The translations under genes were made by a program, and so were the position numbers. Below the pieces are notes generated by a model. The model was given only the letters and a program-made list of their open reading frames with translations, made no database searches and was not told the origin of the DNA. A stretch of DNA of 64,000 nt, taken from contig JAMPGH010000001.1 in NCBI GenBank assembly GCA_023664045.1, forward strand, positions 838,487-902,486, written 5' to 3'. This stretch comes from Alistipes senegalensis (lineage in GTDB: Bacteria > Bacteroidota > Bacteroidia > Bacteroidales > Rikenellaceae). Numbering within the stretch: position 1 is the stretch's first letter; every line of letters begins with the position of its first letter. Positions 27,438 through 36,448 of this stretch are shown here, in pieces.

Positions 27438-28553
27438 GTGCCGGGGCTCTACTTCCATATCCCGTTCTGCAGGCGCATCTGCGCCTACTGCGACTTCTAC
27501 AAGTGCGCCGACCTCAGACGCATGGACGAGGTCGTGGCCGCCATGCACCGCGAGCTCGACGCGCAGCGCGGCTACCTCGGAGGCGAACCGCTCCGCACCC
27601 GTTACTTCGGCGGCGGCACCCCCTCGCTCTGTTCGCCCCGGCAAATTTCGGACCTCCTCGTCCATGCGGCCGATCTGTTCGACTGCACGGCCATAGAGGA
27701 GACCACCCTCGAGGCCAATCCCGACGACCTCTCCGGCTCCTACCTCGACGCCCTGCGGCGTACGGGCGTCGACCGCCTGTCGATCGGCGTGCAGTCGTTC
27801 GACGACGCCTGCCTGCGGCTGATGAACCGGCGGCACTCGGCCGCGCAGGCGGTCGACGCCGTGAAGCTGGCCCGGGCGGCAGGCTTCGACAACATCACCG
27901 TCGACCTGATCTTCGGCATTCCGGGCTTCGGCGGCGACGCGCTCCGCCGGTCGCTCGACACGGCGCTGGAGCTCGCGCCCGAGCATATTTCGGCATATCA
28001 TTTGACGGTCGAGCCCGATACGGCATTCGGCCGCCGCGCTGCCCGGGGCGAGTTCGCACCGGTCGAGGAAGCGGTCAGCGAAGAGGAGTTCCTCTCCGTC
28101 CACCGGACCCTGACCCAAGCCGGATACGAACACTACGAGGTCTCGAACTTCGCCCTGCCCGGACACCGGGCTCGCCACAACGCCGCCTACTGGCACGGCG
28201 AAAAGTACCTCGGAATCGGCCCTGCGGCCCACTCCTACGACGGCCGGGAGCGCCATTGGAACGTCTCCTCGGTGGACCGTTACCTCGACGGAGCGCCGCC
28301 CGAACAGGAGATCCTGACCTCCCGCGACCGCTTCAACGAGTACCTGATGACGCGGCTGCGGACCGCCGAGGGAATCGACCTCGCCGAAGCCCGACGGTTG
28401 TTCGGCCCCCGGCGGCTCGAACGCCTGAAAAGCGAAGCGGCCCGAATCGCACGGAGCGGCATGCTGCAGGCCACGGAGCAGCGGCTGCGGATCGCTCCGG
28501 AGCATTTCCTCACCTCCGATGCCGTCATCGGAACACTGTTCGAGGAATGTTAA
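27438..28553 (+). CDS. hemW: HemW-like radical SAM protein (coproporphyrinogen III oxidase-like)
   Basis: 371 aa from a GTG start (VPGLYFHIPFC, matching the MxGIYIHIPFC start of HemW). The radical SAM cysteines are C11, C15 and C18 in CRRICAYC. GGGTPSL follows, and LSIGVQSFDD and the HemW C-terminal winged domain (NEYLMTRLRTAEGIDL) are present. HemW proteins act in heme trafficking rather than as true oxidases. An upstream in-frame ATG at 27309 would run through two promoter-like boxes and low-complexity DNA, so GTG is preferred. Confidence 0.85.
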   Translation: MPGLYFHIPFCRRICAYCDFYKCADLRRMDEVVAAMHRELDAQRGYLGGEPLRTRYFGGGTPSLCSPRQISDLLVHAADLFDCTAIEETTLEANPDDLSGSYLDALRRTGVDRLSIGVQSFDDACLRLMNRRHSAAQAVDAVKLARAAGFDNITVDLIFGIPGFGGDALRRSLDTALELAPEHISAYHLTVEPDTAFGRRAARGEFAPVEEAVSEEEFLSVHRTLTQAGYEHYEVSNFALPGHRARHNAAYWHGEKYLGIGPAAHSYDGRERHWNVSSVDRYLDGAPPEQEILTSRDRFNEYLMTRLRTAEGIDLAEARRLFGPRRLERLKSEAARIARSGMLQATEQRLRIAPEHFLTSDAVIGTLFEEC

Positions 28554-28588
28554 TTTATTCTTAAATTTTTTTAAGAATCCCGAATCCG

Positions 28589-28620
28589 TTGTTTTATATA
28601 AATATAATGTGTACCTTTGC
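28589..28620 (+). promoter_or_regulatory. Promoter of the glycogen synthase-phosphorylase gene
   Basis: TTG at 28589-28591, a 20-nt AT-rich spacer and TACCTTTGC at 28612-28620. The leader is about 45 nt. Confidence 0.8.
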
Positions 28621-28672
28621 GCGCGATTTTTCCAATCACGAAGCGTAAAATTACAAACAACAAAAATAGACT

Positions 28673-31600
28673 ATGAGCAACGCAAAACTGACCCCTGATT
28701 ACCTGTTCGAAGTGAGCTGGGAGGTATGCAACAAGATCGGAGGCATCCATACCGTCGTTTCGACCAAGGCACAGACCGCCGTCCGGAAATTCGGCGACCG
28801 CTACCTGCTCCTCGGCCCCGATCTCTCGCACGAGGGAATGAACCCCGAGTTCGAAGAAGACCTCAGCCTGCTCCGGAGCTGGCGTCAGAGCGTCTACAGC
28901 GAAGGCATCCGCATCCGCGTGGGCCGCTGGAAGATCAAGGGCGAGCCGACGGTGATCCTCGTGGACTTCACCTCGCTCTTTCCCCGCAAGGACGAAATCC
29001 TGAAAAAACTGTGGGAGGACTACCACGTCGACTCCATCTCGGGTCAGTGGGACTACATCGAGCCCGTTCTGTTCGGCTACGCCGCCGGCCGGGTGATCGC
29101 CTCCTACGTCGACACGTTCTGCACCGCCACCGAAAAGGTCGCCGCCCACTTCCACGAGTGGATGACCGCCGCCGGAGGCCTCTACCTGCGCCGCAACGCG
29201 CCCTACGTGGCCACGCTCTTCACCACGCACGCCACCGTCATGGGCCGCTGCATCGCCGGCAACCGTCTGCCGCTCTACAACGACCTGACGAAGTTCAACG
29301 CCGACGAGCTGGCGCGCCAGTTCAACGTCATGGCCAAGCACTCCATCGAGAAGATGGCCGCCACTTACCACGACGCCTTCCTCACCGTCAGCGACATCAC
29401 GGCCAACGAATGCAAATACCTGCTGAGCCGCGAACCCGACTGCGTAACGCCCAACGGCTTCGAGAACGATTTCGTCTGGACGGGTACGGAGTACAACGCC
29501 AAACGCGCCGAAGCCCGTCGGACGATGATCGACGTCGCCGAAGCCTGCCTGGGCCGGAAGTTCGCAACCGATCCGCTAATCGTCGGCACCAGCGGCCGCT
29601 ACGAGTTCCGCAACAAGGGCCTCGACGTCTTCATCGAATCGCTCAAGACGCTGGCCGCTTCCGAAAGCCTCGACCGCGAGGTGCTGGTCTACATCACCGT
29701 ACCCGCCGGCAACCGCGGCCCGCGGCCCGACCTGCAGGCCCATCTGGCCGACGCCTCGAAACCCATCGACGGCAGCCAGTACAAATATTCGACCCACCGG
29801 CTGGAAAACCCCGCCGGCGATCCGATCGTAGAGGCGCTCAACGGTTCGATCCTCACCACCGACGACTCGAAAGTCAAGGTGTTGTTCGTACCCACCTACC
29901 TCAACCGCAACGACGGCATCTTCGGCAAGGACTACTACGAGCTTCTGGTGGGCATGGACCTCACCGTATTCCCCTCCTACTACGAGCCGTGGGGCTACAC
30001 GCCCCTGGAGTCGGTGGCTTTCTCCGTGCCGACCATCACCACGACGCTCGCCGGCTTCGGTCTCTGGGTCAACAAACAGCCCGAGCACGAGGGCGTGGAG
30101 GTGATCCGCCGCGACGACTACAACGACCGCGAGGTCGTAGCCGCCCTCGCCGACGCCATGCTGCGTTTCTGCCGGCTCGACGACAAGCAGGTAGAAAAGG
30201 CCCGTCGTTCGGCTCTCGAAATCTCGAAATCGGCGCTCTGGGAGCATCTTTACGACGCCTACGAGAACGCTTATGCCGAAGCGATCGAGGCTTCGATCGT
30301 CCGCACCAACCGCGCGGTCCTCGACGACGGCGGTTCGCGCAACGAGCAGATCAACTTCGTGCGTCAGCAGCTCTTCGTCGAGAAGCCCAACTGGAACCGC
30401 ATGATGGTCGACAAGACCCTGCCCTCGCGGCTGCACGCGCTCGAAGAGCTTTCGCGCAACCTCTGGTGGTGCTGGAACCCCGGGGCCCGCGACCTCTTCG
30501 AGGGCATCGACCCCGCGCTGTGGACCGAGTGCGACCGCAACCCCATCGCGTTCCTCGACAAGCTGAGCATCGAGCGCCTCAAGGAGCTGGAGCAGGATTC
30601 GCAGTTCCTCGCCCAGCTGGACGCCGTACATGCGCAGTTCCACGCCTACATGAACGAGAAACCCGATCCCAAGACCACGACGATCTCCTACTTCTCGATG
30701 GAGTACGGTCTGCATTCGTCGTTGAAGATCTACTCGGGCGGTCTGGGTATTCTGGCCGGCGACTACCTCAAGGAGGCGTCGGACAAGAACGTGCCGATGG
30801 CGGCCGTAGGTCTCTTGTACCGTTACGGCTACTTCACGCAGCGTCTCTCGGCGCAGGGCGCGCAGGAGGCCACCTACGAGGCGCAGAACTTCTATAAGCT
30901 GCCCATCTCGCCCGTGCGCGACGAGGCCGGCAACTGGCTCACCGTTACGATCGCCTTCCCCGGCCGCACCTTGTCGGCCCGCGTCTGGAAATGCCAGGTC
31001 GGCCGCACGGACCTCTTCCTGCTGGACACCGACTTCGAGGATAACCTCGAGGAGGATCGCCGGATCACCCACTACCTCTACGGCGGCGACTGGGAAAACC
31101 GTCTCAAGCAGGAGATCCTGCTGGGCATCGGCGGTATCCGGGCGCTGCGCAAGCTGGGCATCAAGCATCAGGTCTTCCACTGCAACGAGGGTCATGCCGC
31201 CTTCATCGGCATCGAGCGCATCCGCGAGCTGGTCAACCACAAGAAGCTCTCGTTCTCCGAGGCGCTGGAGGTCATCCGCTCCTCGTCGCTCTTCACGACC
31301 CACACCCCCGTGCCGGCCGGCCACGACGCCTTCCCCGAGCAGATGATCCGCCAGTACATGTCGCACTACCCCGACGTCTTAGGCATCACGTGGGAGCAGT
31401 ATATCAACCTCGGCAAGACCAACCCCAACGACCCCGACGAGAAGTTCTCGATGTCGGTGCTGGCCTGCAACCTCTCGCAGGAGGTCAACGGCGTATCGTG
31501 GCTCCACGGCGAGGTCTCGAAGGACATTCTGGGCAACATGTGGCCGGGCTACTTCAAGAACGAGCTCCACATCGGCTACGTTACCAACGGCGTGCACTTC

Positions 31601-32923
31601 CCCACTTGGATCGCCACGTCGCTGCGCCGCCTCTACGCCCGCTATTTCGCCGACGGATTCGAGGGACACAACTACGACATCCCCGCATGGCAGAAGGTCC
31701 ACAACATTCCCGACGAGGAGCTGTGGCACGAGCGCATGAACCTCAAGAACCGCCTTATCAAGCACATCCGCCGCCGCTTCAGCGACCCCGATCAGGTGCG
31801 TCTCGACTCGCCGCGCCAGATGATCCAGATCATCGAGGGCATCAAGCCCGATGTGCTGACCATCGGCTTCGCGCGCCGCTTCGCCACCTACAAGCGCGCC
31901 TACCTGCTCTTCACGAACCTCGACCGGCTGGCGGCCATCGTCAACAACAAGGAGCGCCCCGTGCAGTTCATCTTCGCGGGCAAGGCCCACCCCAACGACA
32001 AGCCGGGTCAGGACCTCATCAAGCGCATCGTCGAAGTGTCGGCCATGCCGCAGTTCGTGGGCAAGATCCTCTTCCTGCAGAACTACGACATGGAGCTCGC
32101 CCGCCGCATGGTGCAGGGCGTCGACGTCTGGCTCAACACCCCCACGCGTCCGCTGGAGGCCTCGGGAACGTCGGGCGAGAAGTGCGTGATGAACGGCGTG
32201 ATGCAGTTCTCCGTGCTCGACGGCTGGTGGGTCGAGGGTTACAAGGAGGGCGCCGGGTGGATGCTTCCTATGGAACGCACCTTCGCCGACCAGCACTATC
32301 AGGACGAGCTGGACGCCGAGATGATCTACAACACCATCGAGGAGCAGATCGCACCCCTCTACTATCGGCGCGAGCACGACGGCATTCCCCACGACTGGGT
32401 CGCTTCGGTCAAGCGCTGCGTGGCCGACATCGCCTCGAACTTCACCACCAACCGCATGCTCACCGACTACGAAGAGCGCTTCTACGACAAGCTCGCGGCC
32501 CGCAAGCAGCGGATCACCGAGGGCGGCTACAAGCTGGCCCGCGAAATCGCGGCTTGGAAGCGCAAGGTCTCGGCCGCATGGGATCAGGTCCGCGTAGTGG
32601 ACGTACAGCGCGTCAAGATCGAAAAGGAAGCCGTCTTCGTGGGCGAAAAGTACCATTTCGAGGTGAAGCTCGACATGGCTACCCTGCGACCCGAGGATCT
32701 GGGCGTGGAGATGGTCATCGCCCAGCAGATCGTCGGCAACGAGGCGGTCAACGTCTCCCGCACCGTACGGCTCGACTGCACGAAGGTCGAGGGCAACACG
32801 GCGACCTACACGCTCGACTATACGCCCGACGAAACCGGCACCTACGATGTGGCGCTGCGCGTCTTCCCGCACAACGAGCACCTGCCCCACCGCATGGACT
32901 TCGCGCTGGTGAAGTGGGCATAA
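28673..32923 (+). CDS. Glycogen synthase (GT3) - alpha-glucan phosphorylase (GT35) fusion
   Basis: One 1416-aa polypeptide. Residues 1 to about 560 are a eukaryote-type GT3 glycogen synthase (EVSWEVCNKIGGIHTVVSTK at the start, THATVMGR, the PSYYEPWGYTPLE catalytic loop). Residues about 575-1300 are an alpha-glucan phosphorylase with the PLP lysine K1170 in EASGTSGEK. A beta-rich tail of about 110 residues ends the protein. One half adds glucosyl units to glycogen and the other removes them as glucose-1-phosphate. The fusion recurs in Bacteroidetes and the frame is intact here. It heads a four-gene storage-glucan cluster; a terminator and a new leader separate it from the debranching gene. Confidence 0.93.
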   Translation: MSNAKLTPDYLFEVSWEVCNKIGGIHTVVSTKAQTAVRKFGDRYLLLGPDLSHEGMNPEFEEDLSLLRSWRQSVYSEGIRIRVGRWKIKGEPTVILVDFTSLFPRKDEILKKLWEDYHVDSISGQWDYIEPVLFGYAAGRVIASYVDTFCTATEKVAAHFHEWMTAAGGLYLRRNAPYVATLFTTHATVMGRCIAGNRLPLYNDLTKFNADELARQFNVMAKHSIEKMAATYHDAFLTVSDITANECKYLLSREPDCVTPNGFENDFVWTGTEYNAKRAEARRTMIDVAEACLGRKFATDPLIVGTSGRYEFRNKGLDVFIESLKTLAASESLDREVLVYITVPAGNRGPRPDLQAHLADASKPIDGSQYKYSTHRLENPAGDPIVEALNGSILTTDDSKVKVLFVPTYLNRNDGIFGKDYYELLVGMDLTVFPSYYEPWGYTPLESVAFSVPTITTTLAGFGLWVNKQPEHEGVEVIRRDDYNDREVVAALADAMLRFCRLDDKQVEKARRSALEISKSALWEHLYDAYENAYAEAIEASIVRTNRAVLDDGGSRNEQINFVRQQLFVEKPNWNRMMVDKTLPSRLHALEELSRNLWWCWNPGARDLFEGIDPALWTECDRNPIAFLDKLSIERLKELEQDSQFLAQLDAVHAQFHAYMNEKPDPKTTTISYFSMEYGLHSSLKIYSGGLGILAGDYLKEASDKNVPMAAVGLLYRYGYFTQRLSAQGAQEATYEAQNFYKLPISPVRDEAGNWLTVTIAFPGRTLSARVWKCQVGRTDLFLLDTDFEDNLEEDRRITHYLYGGDWENRLKQEILLGIGGIRALRKLGIKHQVFHCNEGHAAFIGIERIRELVNHKKLSFSEALEVIRSSSLFTTHTPVPAGHDAFPEQMIRQYMSHYPDVLGITWEQYINLGKTNPNDPDEKFSMSVLACNLSQEVNGVSWLHGEVSKDILGNMWPGYFKNELHIGYVTNGVHFPTWIATSLRRLYARYFADGFEGHNYDIPAWQKVHNIPDEELWHERMNLKNRLIKHIRRRFSDPDQVRLDSPRQMIQIIEGIKPDVLTIGFARRFATYKRAYLLFTNLDRLAAIVNNKERPVQFIFAGKAHPNDKPGQDLIKRIVEVSAMPQFVGKILFLQNYDMELARRMVQGVDVWLNTPTRPLEASGTSGEKCVMNGVMQFSVLDGWWVEGYKEGAGWMLPMERTFADQHYQDELDAEMIYNTIEEQIAPLYYRREHDGIPHDWVASVKRCVADIASNFTTNRMLTDYEERFYDKLAARKQRITEGGYKLAREIAAWKRKVSAAWDQVRVVDVQRVKIEKEAVFVGEKYHFEVKLDMATLRPEDLGVEMVIAQQIVGNEAVNVSRTVRLDCTKVEGNTATYTLDYTPDETGTYDVALRVFPHNEHLPHRMDFALVKWA

Positions 32924-32935
32924 TTTTCCGAACTC

Positions 32936-32986
32936 GCGATACCTGCGGCCGGAACGATGGTTCTTTTCGGCTGCAGGTGTCGTTTT
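32936..32986 (+). terminator. Terminator after the synthase-phosphorylase gene
   Basis: Imperfect stem from ATACCTGCGGCCG to CGGCTGCAGGTGTCG around a loop of about 14 nt, followed by TTTT. Confidence 0.65.
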
Positions 32987-33103
32987 CAGAGGTAAAAACC
33001 GCACAAAAAGAGTTCGAAAGAAGAATTTTTTCGAAACGCCGGAACAAGTTGCCGAAAAAATCACTATCTTCATAACACGAAACCAAAGCCTTCGACCAAC
33101 GAT

Positions 33104-35041
33104 ATGTCAGCACTAACCTTCGATAAAAGCGAACTGGGCAATCTGGAGTACTCGCTCCAGCGGGAGATGCTCGCTACCGACCGCCGCGGCGGCTACATGA
33201 GCACCACCATCGTCTGCTGCAACACGCGACGCTACCACGGGCTGATCGTCGCTCCCATCGATCGGAGCGACCGCACCTACCTGCTCCTTTCGTCGCTCGA
33301 CGAGACGATCGTGCAGCACGACCAGAGTTTCAATCTGGCGCTGCACCGTTTCAAGGGGGTCTACGAGCCGCGCGGCCACAAATACATCACCGATTTCCAG
33401 TACACGCCCACCCCGACGATCACCTACCGCGTCGGCGGCGCGATCCTGAAAAAGGAGATGCTGTGGATCCACAAGCGCACCCAGCTGATGATCCGCTATA
33501 CGCTCGTCGACGCCCACTCCGAAACGCGGCTGCGGCTGCGGCCTTTCCTCGCTTTCCGCGACAAGCACGCGCTCACGAAAGCCAACATGGAGGCCGACGG
33601 CCACTCCTACCCGGCGGTCAACGGCGTGCGGTGCCGTCTCTACGAATCGTTCCCGTGGCTCTACCTCCAGACCAGCAAACCCGGCACGGAGTTCGTACCG
33701 GCTCCCGACTGGTACTACGACTTCGAGTACCTGCAGGATATCGCCCGCGGATACGAGGGACACGAAGATCTCATGACGACCGGTTATTTCGAAACCGAGC
33801 TGAAGAAGGGCGAAAGCATCATCTTCTCGGCTTCGCTCGACGAGATGGGTTCGACGAAGACCATCGAAGAGGTCTTCGAGGCTTCGATCGCGCGCCGCAC
33901 CCACAAGATCGATTTCATCAGTTGCCTCGAACATTCGGCGCGCCAGTTCGTGATCCGCCGTCCGGGCGACCGCACCGAGGTGATCGCCGGTTATCCGTGG
34001 CACGGTATTTCGGCACGTCAGACATTCGTGGCGCTGCCGGGGTTGACGCTGGCGCAGGACCATAAGGAGGACTGCATCGACGCCCTCGACACGCAGGTCC
34101 GCGACATGCACGAGGGCATGTTCGCCGGTTCGGCATCGGCCGCCGTGGCCGCCGACGCTCCGCTGTGGTTCTTCTGGACGCTCCAGCAGCTCGAAACCAA
34201 GCTCGACGGCCGCACGATCTGGAACCGCTACGGAGGGGCCATGAAGGAGTTGCTCGAAAGCTACCGCCGCGGCATCGCGGGACGCGTGATTCTCAACGAC
34301 AACGGCCTCGTCTGGGCCGCATCGGACGAAGCGCATCCGCTCACGTGGATGGACTCGGTGATCGACGGTCGGGCCGTTACTCCGCGCAACGGCTATCAGG
34401 TCGAGGTCAACGCTTTGTGGTACAACGCCGTCTGCTACGCTCTGCGACTGGCACGGGAGAACGGCGACATGGAGTTCGTCCGGGCTTGGGAAGCGCTCCC
34501 CGCCCGCACGGCCGCCTCGTTCAACGAGCTGTTCCGCCTGCCGCAGGGCTATCTGGCCGACTACGTAGGCGAGGGAGGAGCGGACGATGCGATCCGTCCC
34601 AACATGATGATCGCCTGCGGTCTGCCTTACAAGATACCCGACATCGAGACGCAGATCGACGTGCTCCGCACCGTGCGCCAGCACCTGCTGACCCCCAAAG
34701 GACTGCGCTCGCTGACGCCCCGCAACCCCATCTACAAGGGCGTATGCGACGGCACGCCCGCCGAGCGCGACTTCGCCGCCAAGAACGGATCGGTCTGGCC
34801 GTGGCTGCTGCAGTTCTACGTGCAGGCATGTTTCGACATCGACGGCGATGCTTTCCTTGCGCAGGCCGAGGAGATTCTGGCTTCGTTCGAGGAGGACATT
34901 CAGGTCTACGGCATCGGTTCGATCAACGACCTCTACGACGCCGATCCGCCCTACACCTACCGGGGAGCCATTTCGCAGGCATGGAGCGTGGGCGCCGTAC
35001 TGAATATCTACCGCATGATCCGCGAGCGGAAGAAGCGATAA
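33104..35041 (+). CDS. Glycogen debranching enzyme (amylo-alpha-1,6-glucosidase type)
   Basis: Removes alpha-1,6 branch stubs left by phosphorylase. 645 aa: an N-terminal GDE_N domain (about 20-250; LATDRRGGYMS, CNTRRYHGLIVAP) and a C-terminal (alpha/alpha)6 GDE_C barrel (about 280-640; NDNGLVWAASDEAHPLTWMD with candidate catalytic acids, RNGYQVEVNALWYNA, NGSVWPWLL). This is the bacterial/archaeal type, not GlgX. It starts the debranching-GT4-GH57 set, an order also found in Bacteroides. A weak -7-like TATCTTCA lies at 33065. Confidence 0.92.
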   Translation: MSALTFDKSELGNLEYSLQREMLATDRRGGYMSTTIVCCNTRRYHGLIVAPIDRSDRTYLLLSSLDETIVQHDQSFNLALHRFKGVYEPRGHKYITDFQYTPTPTITYRVGGAILKKEMLWIHKRTQLMIRYTLVDAHSETRLRLRPFLAFRDKHALTKANMEADGHSYPAVNGVRCRLYESFPWLYLQTSKPGTEFVPAPDWYYDFEYLQDIARGYEGHEDLMTTGYFETELKKGESIIFSASLDEMGSTKTIEEVFEASIARRTHKIDFISCLEHSARQFVIRRPGDRTEVIAGYPWHGISARQTFVALPGLTLAQDHKEDCIDALDTQVRDMHEGMFAGSASAAVAADAPLWFFWTLQQLETKLDGRTIWNRYGGAMKELLESYRRGIAGRVILNDNGLVWAASDEAHPLTWMDSVIDGRAVTPRNGYQVEVNALWYNAVCYALRLARENGDMEFVRAWEALPARTAASFNELFRLPQGYLADYVGEGGADDAIRPNMMIACGLPYKIPDIETQIDVLRTVRQHLLTPKGLRSLTPRNPIYKGVCDGTPAERDFAAKNGSVWPWLLQFYVQACFDIDGDAFLAQAEEILASFEEDIQVYGIGSINDLYDADPPYTYRGAISQAWSVGAVLNIYRMIRERKKR

Positions 35042-35120
35042 GAATCAAAAAAATCGTCCGGCGGACCGGAATGAAAGCCGGAACCGGAAACGAGAATTTG
35101 TTATAAAGTAAAGAATAGTT

Positions 35121-36437
35121 ATGAGAGTTTTAATGTTCGGCTGGGAGTTTCCGCCTCATATCGCCGGCGGTCTGGGTACCGCCTGTTACGGCATGACCCG
35201 CGGGCTGGCGCGCAACGGCGTCGAGGTAACGTTCGTGGTGCCGCACGCCTACGGCGACGAGGATCAGCGTTTCACCCATGTGCTGAACGCCAGCGAAGTG
35301 GAGGCGCTGTACGGTGCTACCGGCAGCGGGGCCGACGACATCCTCACCAACATGTCGTTCATCCGCATCGACTCGAACATGGTGCCTTACATTTCGCCCG
35401 AGGAGTACGCCGACTACCACGAGCAGTTCGTCAAGACCGGACAGAAAACCTGGTCGACGACCGATGCGTGGAAGCAGCGCTACACCTTCTCCGGCAAGTA
35501 CGGCGCCAACCTCATGGAGGAGGTCGCCCGCTATGCCGTCGTCGCGGCGCAGGTGGCCCGCGATCTGGAGGGGCAGTTCGACATCATCCATGCCCACGAC
35601 TGGCTCACCTACTTCGCCGGCATCGCCGCCAAACGCGTCTCGGGCAAGCCGCTGGTCGTGCACATGCACGCCACGGAGTACGACCGCAGCGGCGAGAACG
35701 TCAACACGCAGGTCTACGCCATCGAACGGGCCGGCATGCAGGCCGCCGACCGCGTGATGGCCGTCTCGAACCTCACGCGCAACATCGTCATCAACCGCTA
35801 CGGCATCCCCGCCGAGCGCGTCGTAACGATGCACAACGCCGTGCGTTTCGCCGAAAACTCGGGAGAAACTCCCGAACGCGGCGTCAGGGACAAGATCATC
35901 ACCTTCCTCGGCCGCATCACCTATCAGAAAGGCCCCGACTACTTCGTCGAGGCAGCCGCCAAAGTGCTCAAGCGCATGCCCGACGTCCGCTTCGTGATGG
36001 CCGGCTCGGGCGACATGATGAACCATGTCATCCGCCGCGTCGCGCGCCTCGGCATCGCCGACCGCTTCCACTTCACGGGCTTCCTGCGCGGCGAGGACGT
36101 CCACAAGATGTTCCAGCTTTCGGACGTCTACGTCATGCCCTCGGTCTCCGAACCGTTCGGCATCTCGCCCCTCGAGGCCATGCGCTCCAACGTCCCGGTC
36201 ATCATCTCCAAGCAGAGCGGCGTGGCCGAAGTGCTGGACTACGCCGTCAAGGTCGACTACTGGGATGTCGACGCGATGGCCGACGCGATGTACGGACTCG
36301 TCAAATACCCGGCGCTGGCGGGCATGTTCGCCTCGAAAGGCCTCGAAGAGGTTACCAACCTCAAGTGGAACAACGTAGCCGCCAAGATCAAGGCCGTCTA
36401 CGAAGAAGTGATCGAAGAAACCAAGAACAACCAATAA
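35121..36437 (+). CDS. GT4-family glycosyltransferase of the glycogen cluster
   Basis: 438 aa, GT-B fold. FGWEFPPHIAGGLG at the N-terminus is the ADP/UDP-glucose-dependent synthase-like glycine loop, HAHDWLTYFAG follows, and the C-terminal nucleotide-sugar domain has FLGRITYQKGPDY and the SVSEPFGISPLEAM (EX7E-like) motif. The sequence resembles bacterial glycogen/starch synthase relatives, but the acceptor is not known. Its place between debranching enzyme and GH57 suggests a second glucan-elongating or primer-making role beside the GT3 half of the fusion. Confidence 0.85.
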   Translation: MRVLMFGWEFPPHIAGGLGTACYGMTRGLARNGVEVTFVVPHAYGDEDQRFTHVLNASEVEALYGATGSGADDILTNMSFIRIDSNMVPYISPEEYADYHEQFVKTGQKTWSTTDAWKQRYTFSGKYGANLMEEVARYAVVAAQVARDLEGQFDIIHAHDWLTYFAGIAAKRVSGKPLVVHMHATEYDRSGENVNTQVYAIERAGMQAADRVMAVSNLTRNIVINRYGIPAERVVTMHNAVRFAENSGETPERGVRDKIITFLGRITYQKGPDYFVEAAAKVLKRMPDVRFVMAGSGDMMNHVIRRVARLGIADRFHFTGFLRGEDVHKMFQLSDVYVMPSVSEPFGISPLEAMRSNVPVIISKQSGVAEVLDYAVKVDYWDVDAMADAMYGLVKYPALAGMFASKGLEEVTNLKWNNVAAKIKAVYEEVIEETKNNQ

Positions 36438-36448
36438 AAGACTCCCGC

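Noticed and set aside
29576..31366. 596-codon open frame antisense to the glycogen synthase-phosphorylase gene
   Set aside because: GC-rich codon bias of the real gene leaves the opposite frame open. The translation is His/Arg/Val/Glu-rich without domains.
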